Notes: generated by a model not told the origin, from the sequence alone. A DNA stretch of 64,000 bases from Streptomyces iconiensis (GCF_028657195.3 NZ_JANCPR020000005.1:229572-293571), one strand, 5' to 3'. Positions 8,350 through 16,513 are shown, numbered from the stretch's first letter. Numbers and translations are program-made.

Positions 8350-9030
8350 TCAGGCGTCCGGTCGGCCCAGGGCGGCGGCCTTGGCGGAGCGCTGGGCGAA
8401 GACGGCCTCGCGGCGCTCTGTCATCTGCCGCAGCGCCTCCTTGCGGTCGCGCCGGGAGAGCCGGTCGAGATACATCTGGCCGAGGAGATGGTCGGTCTCG
8501 TGCTGGAGGCACCGGGCGAAGTAACCCAGTCCCTCGATGACCACGGGGTTGCCGTCCTTGTCGAACCCCCGGACGACGGCGCGGTCGGTGCGCGGAACCG
8601 GCATGCCGGCACCCGGTACCGACAGGCATCCCTCGTAGTCGTCAACGAGCCGGCGGCTGCCCGGCTCCGGCAGGTCGAGAACCGGGTTGACGAGGTGGCC
8701 GACGTGCCGGATCCCGTCGTCGTCGGGACAGTCGTAGACGAACAGCCGCAGGTCGACGCCGACTTGGTTGGCGGCGAGACCGGCACCGTCGGCCACGTAC
8801 ATCGTCAGGAACATGTCGTCGATCAATGACGACAGTTCCGGAGTTCCGAACGCGGTCACCTCCTGGCACGGGCGGCCCAGAATCTCCTCGCCCACCTCCG
8901 TGATCCGGCGCAGCGCGCCCCGGTCGGCCTCCGGTGCCAGAGCCGGATACGACTCGACGGGGCTGCCCTGCACACGGACCCGCCGGTCGACGGGGTGGGG
9001 CCGGTCGTGACGGTCGTGACCAACGGACAT
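8350..9030 (-). CDS. def: Peptide deformylase
   Basis: A 226-residue metal-dependent deformylase that would remove the N-formyl group from nascent proteins in the cytosol. All three family motifs are intact: GAGLAANQ (residues 82-89), EGCLSVPG with metal ligand C135, and QHETDHL with H177, catalytic E178 and H181. The ATG at 9030 has an upstream GAGGAG ribosome site; a longer frame would run into the opposing gene. Streptomyces usually carry several def genes; this one stands alone, far from fmt. It is divergent from an ArsR-like regulator with two palindromes between them, which is unusual for a housekeeping enzyme and suggests a conditional or resistance role. Confidence 0.95.
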   Translation of the reverse strand: MSVGHDRHDRPHPVDRRVRVQGSPVESYPALAPEADRGALRRITEVGEEILGRPCQEVTAFGTPELSSLIDDMFLTMYVADGAGLAANQVGVDLRLFVYDCPDDDGIRHVGHLVNPVLDLPEPGSRRLVDDYEGCLSVPGAGMPVPRTDRAVVRGFDKDGNPVVIEGLGYFARCLQHETDHLLGQMYLDRLSRRDRKEALRQMTERREAVFAQRSAKAAALGRPDA

Positions 9031-9064
9031 CGTCGCTGTCTCCTCTTCCGCGCCCTTGCCAAGT

Positions 9065-9093
9065 ACTTTGCAAAGTAGCAGACTTTGCAAAGT
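9065..9093. promoter_or_regulatory. Tandem 12-bp palindromes ACTTTGCAAAGT
   Basis: Two identical perfect palindromes, at 9065-9076 and 9082-9093, lie 17 bp apart start to start in the def/regulator gap. The second overlaps the GTG start codon (9092) of the regulator. They are strong operator candidates for the winged-helix protein encoded at 9092. Confidence 0.85.
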
Positions 9094-9673
9094 GACTGAA
9101 GAGGATCTCAACGCCCCGCCGGACCGGACCCAGGGCCGGGCCGAGGCCCGGGCCCCCGGCGCCGACGACTCACTGCGCGAGCACGAGGTCCGCACCGCGC
9201 TGCTGGACCTCCTCGCCGAAGTCGGTACCGTCACGGCGACCGAGGCCGCGGCCCGGCTGGGCCACAGCTCGGGGCTCTGCTCGTTCCATCTGCGGCAGCT
9301 CGCACGCCACGGACACATCGAAGAAGCCCCGCACAGCGGAGGCCGCGCCAGGCCCTGGCGGCTGCGGCGGCGCGACTCCGCCGACGCGGCGCCGCCGGGA
9401 GAGGGGTTCGGGGACCTGGCCCGGGGCCTGGAGGACGAGAGCTGGCAGCGATGGCTCTCGCAGCGCGAGCAGGCCCCGTCCGAGTGGCGCCAGGACGAGG
9501 CTTTCAGCGCCGTCGCCTATCTGACGCCCGAGGAGATGAACCGGGTCGCGGACGTCATCCGGCGGACACTCGCCCCCTACCAGGACCGCGAACAACGCCC
9601 CCTGGCCCGCCCCGAAGGCGCCCGGCCGGTGGCCCTCATCACCCGGCTGTTCCCCTTGCTTCCGGACCGGTGA
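9092..9673 (+). CDS. ArsR-like winged-helix regulator
   Basis: A 193-residue protein with an N-terminal winged helix at roughly residues 28-85: VRTALLDLLAEVGTVTATEAA, then SGLCSFHLRQLARHGHIEEA. The C-terminal region (FGDLARGLEDESWQRWL, LTPEEMNRVADVI) resembles the helix-turn-helix regulators with an extra C-terminal dimer domain. GTG at 9092 is the first reasonable start, but no ribosome site precedes it and an operator palindrome covers it, so a leaderless mRNA is likely. It diverges from the deformylase gene and is followed 7 bp later by an MBL-fold gene, so it may control both sides. Confidence 0.8.
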   Translation: MTEEDLNAPPDRTQGRAEARAPGADDSLREHEVRTALLDLLAEVGTVTATEAAARLGHSSGLCSFHLRQLARHGHIEEAPHSGGRARPWRLRRRDSADAAPPGEGFGDLARGLEDESWQRWLSQREQAPSEWRQDEAFSAVAYLTPEEMNRVADVIRRTLAPYQDREQRPLARPEGARPVALITRLFPLLPDR

Positions 9674-9680
9674 GGACGGC

Positions 9681-10283
9681 GTGCGACGGCGGATCACGAA
9701 GTACACCCACGCCTGTGTACGACTTGAGCGCGAGGGCCGGGTGCTGGTCATCGACCCCGGTATGTGGAGCGAGCCGGCGGCCCTGACCGGCGCGCACGCC
9801 GTGCTGGTGACGCACGAGCACGCCGATCACGTCGATGTCCTTCGCCTCGCCGGGCTCGGCGTTCCGGTCTACGCGCCGACGGAGGCGGACATTCCACGGC
9901 TTGAGGTCACGCGGGTGGCCCCGGGCGCGGAGTTCACCGCAGCCGGCTTCCGCGTACGGGCGGTCGGCGGGCGGCACGCGGCCGTGTACGACGGGCAGCC
10001 GGACTGCGCGAACCTCGGCCATGTCGTGGACGAGGCGGTCTACCACCCGGGCGACTCGCTGTACGTTCCCGAGCAGCCGGTCGAGACACTGTTCGTTCCC
10101 GTACAGGGATCGTGGATGCGGACGTCGGAGGCGATCGACTTCGTCAGGGCGGTGGCACCGCGGCGGGCGTTCCCGATACACGAGGCGCAGCTCAACGACC
10201 GCGGCCTCAGCAGCGTCAACGGCTGGCTCGCGGAGGAGACCGACAGCGGTTACCGGTATCTGTCACCCGGCGAATCCGTCTGA
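9681..10283 (+). CDS. MBL-fold metallo-hydrolase (UlaG-like)
   Basis: A 200-residue metallo-beta-lactamase-fold protein starting with GTG. The metal motif THEHADHVD gives H45, H47, D49 and H50. Further ligands probably lie in GGRHAAVYDG, YHPGDSLYV and FPIHEAQL. Its short length and ITKYTHACVRLE start match a common group of actinobacterial MBL proteins of unknown substrate. It follows the ArsR-like gene by only 7 bp, so the two are co-transcribed. Confidence 0.85.
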   Translation: MRRRITKYTHACVRLEREGRVLVIDPGMWSEPAALTGAHAVLVTHEHADHVDVLRLAGLGVPVYAPTEADIPRLEVTRVAPGAEFTAAGFRVRAVGGRHAAVYDGQPDCANLGHVVDEAVYHPGDSLYVPEQPVETLFVPVQGSWMRTSEAIDFVRAVAPRRAFPIHEAQLNDRGLSSVNGWLAEETDSGYRYLSPGESV

Positions 10284-10316
10284 GGCGACCTGAGGCGACG
10301 GCCTCCCGCGTCCGGA

Positions 10317-10408
10317 CGTCCGCCGGTTCCGTGCCTCGGCTTGTTCCGGACGTCCGCCGGTTCCGTGCCTCGGCTTGTTCCGTGCGTCCGCCGGTTCCGT
10401 GCCTCGGC
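10317..10408. repeat. 34-bp direct repeat, 2.7 copies
   Basis: A unit beginning CGTCCGCCGGTTCCGTGCCT occurs at 10317-10350 and 10351-10384, with a partial copy at 10385-10408. Copies are almost identical and contiguous, with no spacers, so this is a minisatellite rather than CRISPR. It lies between convergent genes. Confidence 0.85.
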
Positions 10409-10417
10409 AGGTGCTGG

Positions 10418-11344
10418 TCAGGAAGAGGGGGCGGGGGCTTGGGGCGGGGGCGGGACTTCGTCTCGCAGCGCGTGGACGAAGGCGGTCGCGGCGGCCGACC
10501 GGTCCTCGGCCGTGACCAGCATGGTCTCGCGCCGCTGTACGAGCGCGCTGTCGCGGACAGGTAGCCATGTGACCCCGCGGGGCACGGTGTCGGCCGCCAG
10601 TCCGGGCAGTACGGAGACGCCCAGGCCGGCGGCGACGAGGCCCAGGCGCGTCTGCCAACTCCGTACCTCGTAGCCGATGGTGGGCCGGGTGAGGGTGGGC
10701 CAGGCGCCGAACTGGGGTGCGCCTTCCTGGTTCGCGCCGACTATCCACACCTGGTCGGCGAGGTCGTCGGCGTTCACCTCGTCCTGCGAGGCGAGCGGGT
10801 GGTCCACGCTCACGGCCACGCCCAGCCCTCTGCCGGTGCGGAGCACCTCCTTGCGCAGCCCGGTGAAGTCGTATGCGGGCAGATCGTCCCCGACGGCCAC
10901 CACCGCGACCTCGATCCGTCCCGCCTGAAGCCTGCGTAGCTGTGCGGGGCTGCCGGATTCCCAGAGGTCCACCGTCAGGGCCGGGTGAGCCGCGTGCAGG
11001 CGGGCGATGGCGCGGGGCACCAGTGCGGCCGCGGCCGTCGGATAGGCCCCCACGGCGAGGCGGCCCGCGACACGGTCGCGAAGGCCGGCGATCTCCAGTT
11101 CGGCCGCCTCCAGATGGGCGAGCACGTGCCGGGCGTGCCGCAGCAGCGCCTCACCTGAAGGGGTGGGCCGCACACCGCGTGCCTGCCGCTCGAACAGGGG
11201 GCCGCCCATCGCCGCTTCCGTGGCGCTGACCTGCCGTGACACGGCGGACTGTGTGTACCCCAGCGCCTCGGAAGCGGCCGTGAACGAGCCCCGCCGCGCG
11301 ACCTCCAGCACTACGCGCAACCCCGCCAGCGTTACCTCGGACAT
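10418..11344 (-). CDS. LysR-family transcriptional regulator
   Basis: A 308-residue LysR regulator. The N-terminal helix-turn-helix is typical: LRVVLEVARRGSFTAASEAL, then YTQSAVSRQVSATEAAMG. The effector domain covers residues 90-300. The ATG at 11344 places the HTH at the usual distance; the longer frame upstream is repetitive (HGAHGTHEP) and lies in an intergenic CATGGGTGC-type repeat. It lies 89 bp downstream of the SDR gene on the same strand, so it may be read from the same transcript and control it. Confidence 0.92.
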   Translation of the reverse strand: MSEVTLAGLRVVLEVARRGSFTAASEALGYTQSAVSRQVSATEAAMGGPLFERQARGVRPTPSGEALLRHARHVLAHLEAAELEIAGLRDRVAGRLAVGAYPTAAAALVPRAIARLHAAHPALTVDLWESGSPAQLRRLQAGRIEVAVVAVGDDLPAYDFTGLRKEVLRTGRGLGVAVSVDHPLASQDEVNADDLADQVWIVGANQEGAPQFGAWPTLTRPTIGYEVRSWQTRLGLVAAGLGVSVLPGLAADTVPRGVTWLPVRDSALVQRRETMLVTAEDRSAAATAFVHALRDEVPPPPQAPAPSS

Positions 11345-11368
11345 GCGGGCCAGTATGAGTGCCGTGGG

Positions 11369-11420
11369 TGTCATGGGTGCCATGGGTTCATGGGTGCCGT
11401 GAGCGCCATGGGCGCCCCGC
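11369..11420. repeat. Imperfect CATGGGTGCC repeats
   Basis: Short imperfect copies of a CATGGGTGCC-like decamer run between the SDR stop and the LysR start. They contain no recognisable operator and look like a replication-slippage tract. Confidence 0.5.
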
Positions 11421-11433
11421 GCGTGGGCGGGCG

Positions 11434-12258
11434 CTACGCGCCCACGTAGTCGGTGTCCGCCGCGTAGGCGAGGTCCCGCTGGCTCTCCCATGCCGCGAGC
11501 CGCCGGCGCACGGTGGCGGTGACGGCGTCGTAGGCGTCCGAGTTCAACAGCAGCCGCAGCGGCGGGTCTTCGCACAGCGCGGCCTCGATGATCGCGTGTG
11601 CGACACCGGACTGGCTGCCGACCATGTTCTCGACGGGGAGGGCGGGGGTGTCGGCCGGCCCGCCCCGGTAGGGGGCGCTGACGGGCACCCGTTCAGCGGC
11701 GTCGTAGAAACCGGTCCTGACCATGCCGGGTTCCACGAGTACGGTCTTGATCCCGAACGGTTCGATCTCCTTCGCCAGCGCCTCGAAGTAGCCCTCGACG
11801 CCCCACTTGGTGGCGTGGTAGATCGCGAACCCGGGAAACGTGAGATGCCCGCCCTGGCTCGAAAGCTGGACGAACACACCGCCGCCCTGCCGCCGCAGCC
11901 ACGGGACGGCGCGGCGCGCGAGCTGGACCGACCCCGTGATGTTGGTGGCGATCACGCGCTCGACCTGCTCGTCGGCGAGGTCCTCCGCCGCACCGAAGAC
12001 GCCGTAACCGGCGTTGGACACGACGACGTCGATGCGCTCGTGCGCGGCGAACGCCTCGCCGAGCACCCGCTCGACCTGTGCGGTGTCGGTGACGTCCATA
12101 CGCCGCCGCCACAGCAGTTCGCCGTACTTCCCCGCGAGATCGTCGAGCCGCTCGGGCTGCCGCAGCGTCGCGGCGACCCGGTCCCCGCGTGCCAGCGCCT
12201 GCTCGGTGAGTTCCCGCCCGATCCCGCGGGACGCGCCTGTGATGAACCATGTGGTCAT
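11434..12258 (-). CDS. Short-chain dehydrogenase/reductase
   Basis: A 274-residue classical SDR. The cofactor motif TGASRGIG is at residues 7-14, NAGYGVFG near residue 80, the catalytic serine in VQLSSQGG, and YHATKWGVEGYF holds the YxxxK pair. VEPGMVRTGF follows. The substrate is unknown. It starts with ATG at 12258; the upstream 294-bp gap carries its promoter. Confidence 0.92.
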   Translation of the reverse strand: MTTWFITGASRGIGRELTEQALARGDRVAATLRQPERLDDLAGKYGELLWRRRMDVTDTAQVERVLGEAFAAHERIDVVVSNAGYGVFGAAEDLADEQVERVIATNITGSVQLARRAVPWLRRQGGGVFVQLSSQGGHLTFPGFAIYHATKWGVEGYFEALAKEIEPFGIKTVLVEPGMVRTGFYDAAERVPVSAPYRGGPADTPALPVENMVGSQSGVAHAIIEAALCEDPPLRLLLNSDAYDAVTATVRRRLAAWESQRDLAYAADTDYVGA

Positions 12259-12360
12259 GCCGCTACCCCTGGTCTGCCGATTCTCAGCGGCGACGCGAGC
12301 GACCGCAGCGCTGCGGTCCTGTGGCCCTGCGGTTCCGTAACCCCTCAGTCCCGTAACTCC

Positions 12361-12381
12361 GCGCGGCCTCAAGTGCCGCGC
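12361..12381. terminator. Small hairpin below the methyltransferase gene
   Basis: GCGCGGC (12361-12367) pairs perfectly with GCCGCGC (12375-12381) across a 7-nt loop. It lies downstream of the minus-strand methyltransferase and upstream of the SDR gene, so it could end the former transcript. Confidence 0.4.
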
Positions 12382-12552
12382 GACGCCCTCGTCTTCCGCT
12401 CTCCGTACGCACCAGCCTGCGCGGAGGAAGGCATGCCCACAAGCGATACTTTCGCACCGCTCGCATGCGTGCGGCGCATGGGTGCTGTCCCGGCCGAGGC
12501 GCGGGCGGTGCTGTGGGGCGGCGGTGTGAGGCGGCGGTGTGGGGTGTGCCTG

Positions 12553-13368
12553 TCAGGCCGGTTTGCGGGCCAGGGCGCCGTACATGGCGATGTCGGCGTC
12601 GTTGACCTGCTCGTCGTCCGGTTCGGGGCGCCACTTGTGGACCTGGACGACACCGGGGTCGACGAGTTCGAGGCCGTCGAAGAAGGTGGCGGCCTCGGCC
12701 TGGGTGCGCAGGGCCATCGGCATGCCTTCCTCGGCGTACCGTTCGGCGACGCGGCCCACTTCCTCGGGGGCGAAGTCGGCCGTGCCGATCGTCGCGGCGA
12801 GGTAGCTGCCGGGGGGCAGGGGGTCCAGCAGGCGCTGGATCAGTCCGTGGTCGTCGTCGTCCGGGTGGATGAAGTGCAGGATGCCGATGACCAGCAGCGC
12901 GACCGGCTCGTCCAGGCTGAGGGTGTCGCGGAACTCCGGTGAGCCCAGGATGGCGTCCGGGTCCAGCATGTCCGCGTGGACGTAGGTGGTACGGCCCTGC
13001 GGGGTGCTGTCGAGCAGGGCCTGCGCGTAGTTGAGGACGATCGGGTCGTTGTCGACGTAGAGGATCCGCGCCGTCGGCTCGGTCTTCTGTACGACCTCGT
13101 GAAGGTTGGGGGAGGTGGGCAGGCCGGTGCCGATGTCGAGGAACTGCTTGATCCCCCGCTCGCGTGCGAGGTAGTTGCTCACCCGGTGCATGAAGGCGCG
13201 GTTCGCCCTCATGTGCGCGGGGAGCGCGGGCCACACCTCGACCATGGCGTTACCGGCGGCCTCGTCGGCCTCGTAGTGGTTCTTTCCGCCCAGGATGTAG
13301 TCGTAGACGCGGGCCGAATGCGCGGTGCCCGCGTTGAGCGGTTCCTGTGTGTGACCGACTTCCCTCAT
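12553..13368 (-). CDS. SAM-dependent methyltransferase (DUF574 type)
   Basis: A 271-residue member of the large Streptomyces family once called DUF574. Hallmarks are ARVYDYILGGKNHYEAD at residues 19-35, the SAM-binding stretch FLDIGTGLPTSPNLHEV, and VYVDNDP-type sequence (here LYVDNDPIV). The fold predicts a methyltransferase, but no substrate is established for the family, which has many copies per genome. The GAGGTG ribosome site precedes the ATG. It stands alone on this strand. Confidence 0.88.
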   Translation of the reverse strand: MREVGHTQEPLNAGTAHSARVYDYILGGKNHYEADEAAGNAMVEVWPALPAHMRANRAFMHRVSNYLARERGIKQFLDIGTGLPTSPNLHEVVQKTEPTARILYVDNDPIVLNYAQALLDSTPQGRTTYVHADMLDPDAILGSPEFRDTLSLDEPVALLVIGILHFIHPDDDDHGLIQRLLDPLPPGSYLAATIGTADFAPEEVGRVAERYAEEGMPMALRTQAEAATFFDGLELVDPGVVQVHKWRPEPDDEQVNDADIAMYGALARKPA

Positions 13369-13455
13369 CGCAGCACCTCAAGTTCTCCCCTGACGTCCTG
13401 CCCCGGGGCAACGACGCCTTGTTTTCTGGCTGGGTCCCGACACCCTACGGCCCCT

Positions 13456-13650
13456 TCACGCCCTGCGTGCACGGTGGTTGGCGACGTTGAGGCGGTTTCC
13501 GCACAGGTCCGGGGTGCAGTAGCGGCGCCGTCCCGCACGGCTCGTGTCGATGAAGGCGCCTTCGCAGTCGGGGGAAGCGCAGGGACGGAAACGGGTGGGG
13601 CCGAGGGTGCGCAGGGTGCCCAGAAGGCCGGTGGCCGTGAGAGCGGCGAA
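13456..13650 (-). pseudogene. C-terminal fragment of a CGNR zinc-finger protein
   Basis: The minus strand encodes the end of a CGNR-type putative transcription regulator. The zinc motif is intact (RFRPCASPDCEGAFIDTSR, then RRRYCTPDLCGNR), but the N-terminal domain of about 120 residues is missing. Upstream the frame runs into sequence that is the antisense of a hydrolase gene, so nothing else of the protein exists here. This is a gene relic. The 5' boundary is approximate. Confidence 0.7.
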
Positions 13651-13659
13651 CTGGCCCGC

Positions 13660-14355
13660 ACGCACACGGTCCACGTGTGGGACCTGCTCGGTTACGGTGA
13701 CTCCCGCGCCGACCCCGGCGTCGCGCCGTCGCTCGCGCGCCAGGCGCGCACGCTGGCCGAACTCCTGGACCACTGGGGCCTCGTGGACGCCTCACCCGTT
13801 CTCGTGGGGCACGACATCGGTGGCGGCGTCGTCCTGCGCGCGCACCTGGTCGAGGGCGCACGGGCCGGCGGGCTCGGGCTGGTCGACGCCGCGGTGCTCG
13901 GGCCGTGGAACACACCGTTCACGGAGCACCAGCAGCGGCACGCCGACGTGTACAGGACGATGCCGGCTGACATCTTCGGCGATCTCGTCGAGGCGCGTTT
14001 CCGTACCGCGACCCACCGCCGGCTGACGCCGGAAGCGCTCGCCGCCTACACCGCCCCCTGGCGCGGTGAGGAGGGGCAGCGGCGCTGGCTCGACCAGGTC
14101 GCGGCCGTCAGCTTCGAGGACACCCGCGAGGTGGTCGCCCGGCTCGGCGGTGTCGCCGTGCCGACCCTCGTGCTGTGGGGCGCGGAGGACCGGTGGCTGG
14201 AGCCGGCGACCGGCGCACGCCTGGCCGCCGCGATCCCGGGGGCACGGCACGAACTCGTGCCCGGAGGCGGCCACTTCCTCCCCGAGGACCGCCCCGGAGA
14301 GACGGCACGTGCGCTGCTGCGGATGCTGAACGGGGTGGTGGAGGGGGAGAGTTGA
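13660..14355 (+). pseudogene. Alpha/beta hydrolase lacking its N-terminus
   Basis: From VHVWDLLGYGDSR onward this is a good alpha/beta hydrolase of the haloalkane dehalogenase/epoxide hydrolase type. The nucleophile elbow VLVGHDIGGGV carries the aspartate, and the C-terminal LVPGGGHFLPED supplies the catalytic histidine. The first 50-60 residues, which hold the oxyanion HGxP loop, are absent. The open frame instead continues upstream into sequence whose complement is the CGNR relic. No start codon with a ribosome site fits, so I treat it as a pseudogene produced by a deletion. It could still be expressed as a fragment. The 5' boundary is approximate. Confidence 0.65.
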
Positions 14356-14502
14356 GCTGGTGGGGGGACGGGGGTGTACGGGGGCGAGGTGGTTCGGTCC
14401 CATGGAGCCCACGGAGTCACGACTCCATCGGACCTCACAGGCCGTACGGCCTGTACGTCCTTCGCCGGTCCACTGTCAGTGGCGTGGGGCAGGGTGGGGT
14501 GC

Positions 14503-15765
14503 ATGTTTACGTTGAGCGAGGTCGAGGACGCGGTGCGTGGGTCATGGGGGGCCGACACGTGCGAGCCGACGGACGCCGACAGGAGGCCGTGGCGGGCCGA
14601 CAACCCGGCGTGGGGGCAGTGCGATGTGACGGCGCTCGTGGTCAACGACCTGCTGGGCGGACAGCTGGTGTGTGGCGAGGTGCACGCGGCGGACGGGGCG
14701 CGTCAGGGGTACCACTGGTGGAACAGGTTGCCGGGCGGCCTCGAAGTGGACCTCACCCGCGAGCAGTTCAAGGCCGGTGAGACCGTGACGGAGGGGAGGG
14801 CAGTGGTGCGCCCCGAGGGGCGGCCACGGCGTCGTGCGGAGGAGTACGAGACGCTGCGGGGCCGCGTCGTCACCCGGTTGGGGCCAGGGGCCGCTGCGGG
14901 GGCCGGCGCGGAGGACGAGCCGGTGCGGGCCGCGCTGGAGGTGGACGGCGGGCGGGGCCGGCGGCTGTCGTATCTGGACTTCGGGGGACCGGGGCGCCCG
15001 CTGCTGGCGCTTCACGGCCACATCCAAGAGGCCCGTTCGTACGCGCTGCTCGCACGCGAACTGAGCCCGGAGTGGCGGGTGATCGCTCTCGACCAGCGCG
15101 GCCACGGTTTCTCGGACCGCGCCGACGACTACTCACGGGAGGGGTACGTCGCGGACGCCGCAGCCCTGCTCGCGCATCTGGGACTGACGGGAACACCGGT
15201 GGTCGGACACTCGCTGGGAGGGGTGAACGCCTACCAATTGGCGGCGGCGCACCCCGGGTTGGTGAGCGCTCTGGTGATCGAGGACATCGGCGCGGTGATC
15301 GAGGGCGACCTCTCCTTCACCCTCGACTGGCCGCACCGCGCCCCGACGCGCGCCGCTTTGACGCTGGCGCTGGGTACGTCGTACGGCTATGTGACGGACT
15401 CGGTACGGGAGTTCGCGGACGGATGGGGGCTCGCCTTCCACGCCGAGGACATGGTCGCTTCCCAGAACGCACTGAGAGGTGACCACTGGAGCGACTGGCT
15501 GGCCACCGGCGAACCGGACAGCACCTCCGGCACCCGTGATCCCTCCACGCCCTGCCCCGCGCTGCTCATACGCGGAGCCCGCAGCGATGCGCTCGGCGCC
15601 GGGCTCGCGCGCGAGATGGCCGCCTCGCGGCCTGGCGCCCGGCTGGTGGAGCTGGACACGGGCCACATGGTCCGCGCGACCGACCCCGCGGGCTTCGCGG
15701 ATACGGTGCGCGGTTTCCTGCGCGAGGCGGACCGGGGCCTCGTCTGTGAACGCGGGCCCCGGTGA
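14503..15765 (+). CDS. YunG-like domain fused to alpha/beta hydrolase
   Basis: A 420-residue two-domain protein. Residues 1-125 match the YunG-like family (LSEVEDAVRGSWGADTCEP, QCDVTALVVNDLLGG, GYHWWNRLPGGLEVDLTREQ, and a YETLRGRVVTRL end). A short alanine/glycine linker follows. Residues 145-410 are an alpha/beta hydrolase: LLALHGHIQEARSY, VIALDQRGHGFSDR, nucleophile serine in VVGHSLGGVNAY, and histidine in LDTGHMVRATD. YunG proteins are usually stand-alone and of unknown function, so the fusion hints at a shared substrate pathway. The last codons run into a 19-bp tandem repeat, which may have altered the C-terminus. Confidence 0.8.
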   Translation: MFTLSEVEDAVRGSWGADTCEPTDADRRPWRADNPAWGQCDVTALVVNDLLGGQLVCGEVHAADGARQGYHWWNRLPGGLEVDLTREQFKAGETVTEGRAVVRPEGRPRRRAEEYETLRGRVVTRLGPGAAAGAGAEDEPVRAALEVDGGRGRRLSYLDFGGPGRPLLALHGHIQEARSYALLARELSPEWRVIALDQRGHGFSDRADDYSREGYVADAAALLAHLGLTGTPVVGHSLGGVNAYQLAAAHPGLVSALVIEDIGAVIEGDLSFTLDWPHRAPTRAALTLALGTSYGYVTDSVREFADGWGLAFHAEDMVASQNALRGDHWSDWLATGEPDSTSGTRDPSTPCPALLIRGARSDALGAGLAREMAASRPGARLVELDTGHMVRATDPAGFADTVRGFLREADRGLVCERGPR

Positions 15766-15930
15766 CGTGGGCCCTCGACGGTGACGCGGGCGCCCCGTCT
15801 GTGACGTGCGTCCCCGTCTGTGACGCGGGCCCCCGTCTGTGACGCGGGCCCCCGTCTGTGACGCGGGCCCCCGACGGTGACGCGGGCGCCCCGACGGTGG
15901 CGTGCGTCCCCGTCTGTGACGCGGGCCCCG
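15739..15930. repeat. 19-bp tandem repeat array, about ten copies
   Basis: The unit CCCCGTCTGTGACGCGGGC and close variants (CGACGGTGACGCGGGCG, CGTCTGTGACGTGCGT) are repeated head to tail. The first degenerate copy lies within the final codons of the fusion gene; the rest fills the gap to the convergent GNAT gene. There are no spacers, so it is not CRISPR. Confidence 0.9.
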
Positions 15931-15952
15931 GAGCCTCGGGGCGTCCCATCGG

Positions 15953-16456
15953 TCAGAGCGCCATTTTGAAGCCCAGGTGGGACGCTTCGAAGCCGAGGCG
16001 TTCGTAGAAGCGGTGTGCGTCGACGCGGGTGGCGTCGGAGGTGAGCTGGACCAGTACGCAGTCCTGACGGCGGGACTCGGCGATGGCCCACTCGATGAGG
16101 CGTGTGCCCAGCCCTGTGGCGCGCGCGTCGGCGTGGATGCGTACGGCCTCGATCAGCGAACGGGCGGCACCGCGCCGGGAGAGCCCGGGGATGACGGTGA
16201 GGTGCAGCGTGCCGACCGTACGTCCGTCGCGTACGGCGACGACGAGGTGCTGGTTGGGATCGCCGTCGATGCGTGCGAACGCGGTGCGGTACGGGGTGAG
16301 ATCGGCCGGGGACTCGCGGTGCGCGCCGAGCGGGTCGTCGGCGAGCATGGCGACGATCTCGGGGATGTCGTCGGCGGTCGCGCGCCGGACGGAGAAGTCG
16401 TCCGGCGGCGGTGAGGGCGCTGAGGTAGCCGTCGAGGCGGCGGATGCGGTGGTCAC
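15953..16456 (-). CDS. GNAT-family N-acetyltransferase
   Basis: A 167-residue GNAT acyltransferase. The acetyl-CoA loop is RATGLGTRLIEWA near residue 112, preceded by VGTLHLTVIPGLSRRG and followed by AHRFYERLGFEASHLGFKM. The substrate may be a small amine or protein terminus and cannot be specified. It starts with GTG at 16456. The N-terminal 20 residues are alanine/serine/proline rich. The MarR gene beyond its start is also on the minus strand, 57 bp away, so the two may share a transcript. Confidence 0.88.
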   Translation of the reverse strand: MTTASAASTATSAPSPPPDDFSVRRATADDIPEIVAMLADDPLGAHRESPADLTPYRTAFARIDGDPNQHLVVAVRDGRTVGTLHLTVIPGLSRRGAARSLIEAVRIHADARATGLGTRLIEWAIAESRRQDCVLVQLTSDATRVDAHRFYERLGFEASHLGFKMAL

Positions 16457-16513
16457 ATTCCGGAGCGTACGCCCCGCGTACGGGGGGTGATCAAGAGAGT
16501 GCCGTGCCGCGAG

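Noticed and set aside
12976..14355. Full-length 459-residue protein ending in a hydrolase
   Set aside because: Its first 230 residues are the antisense of the methyltransferase and CGNR sequences; only the part after about 13660 is hydrolase.
15739..15930. CRISPR array
   Set aside because: Repeats are contiguous 19-bp units without spacers, and no cas genes occur in the window.
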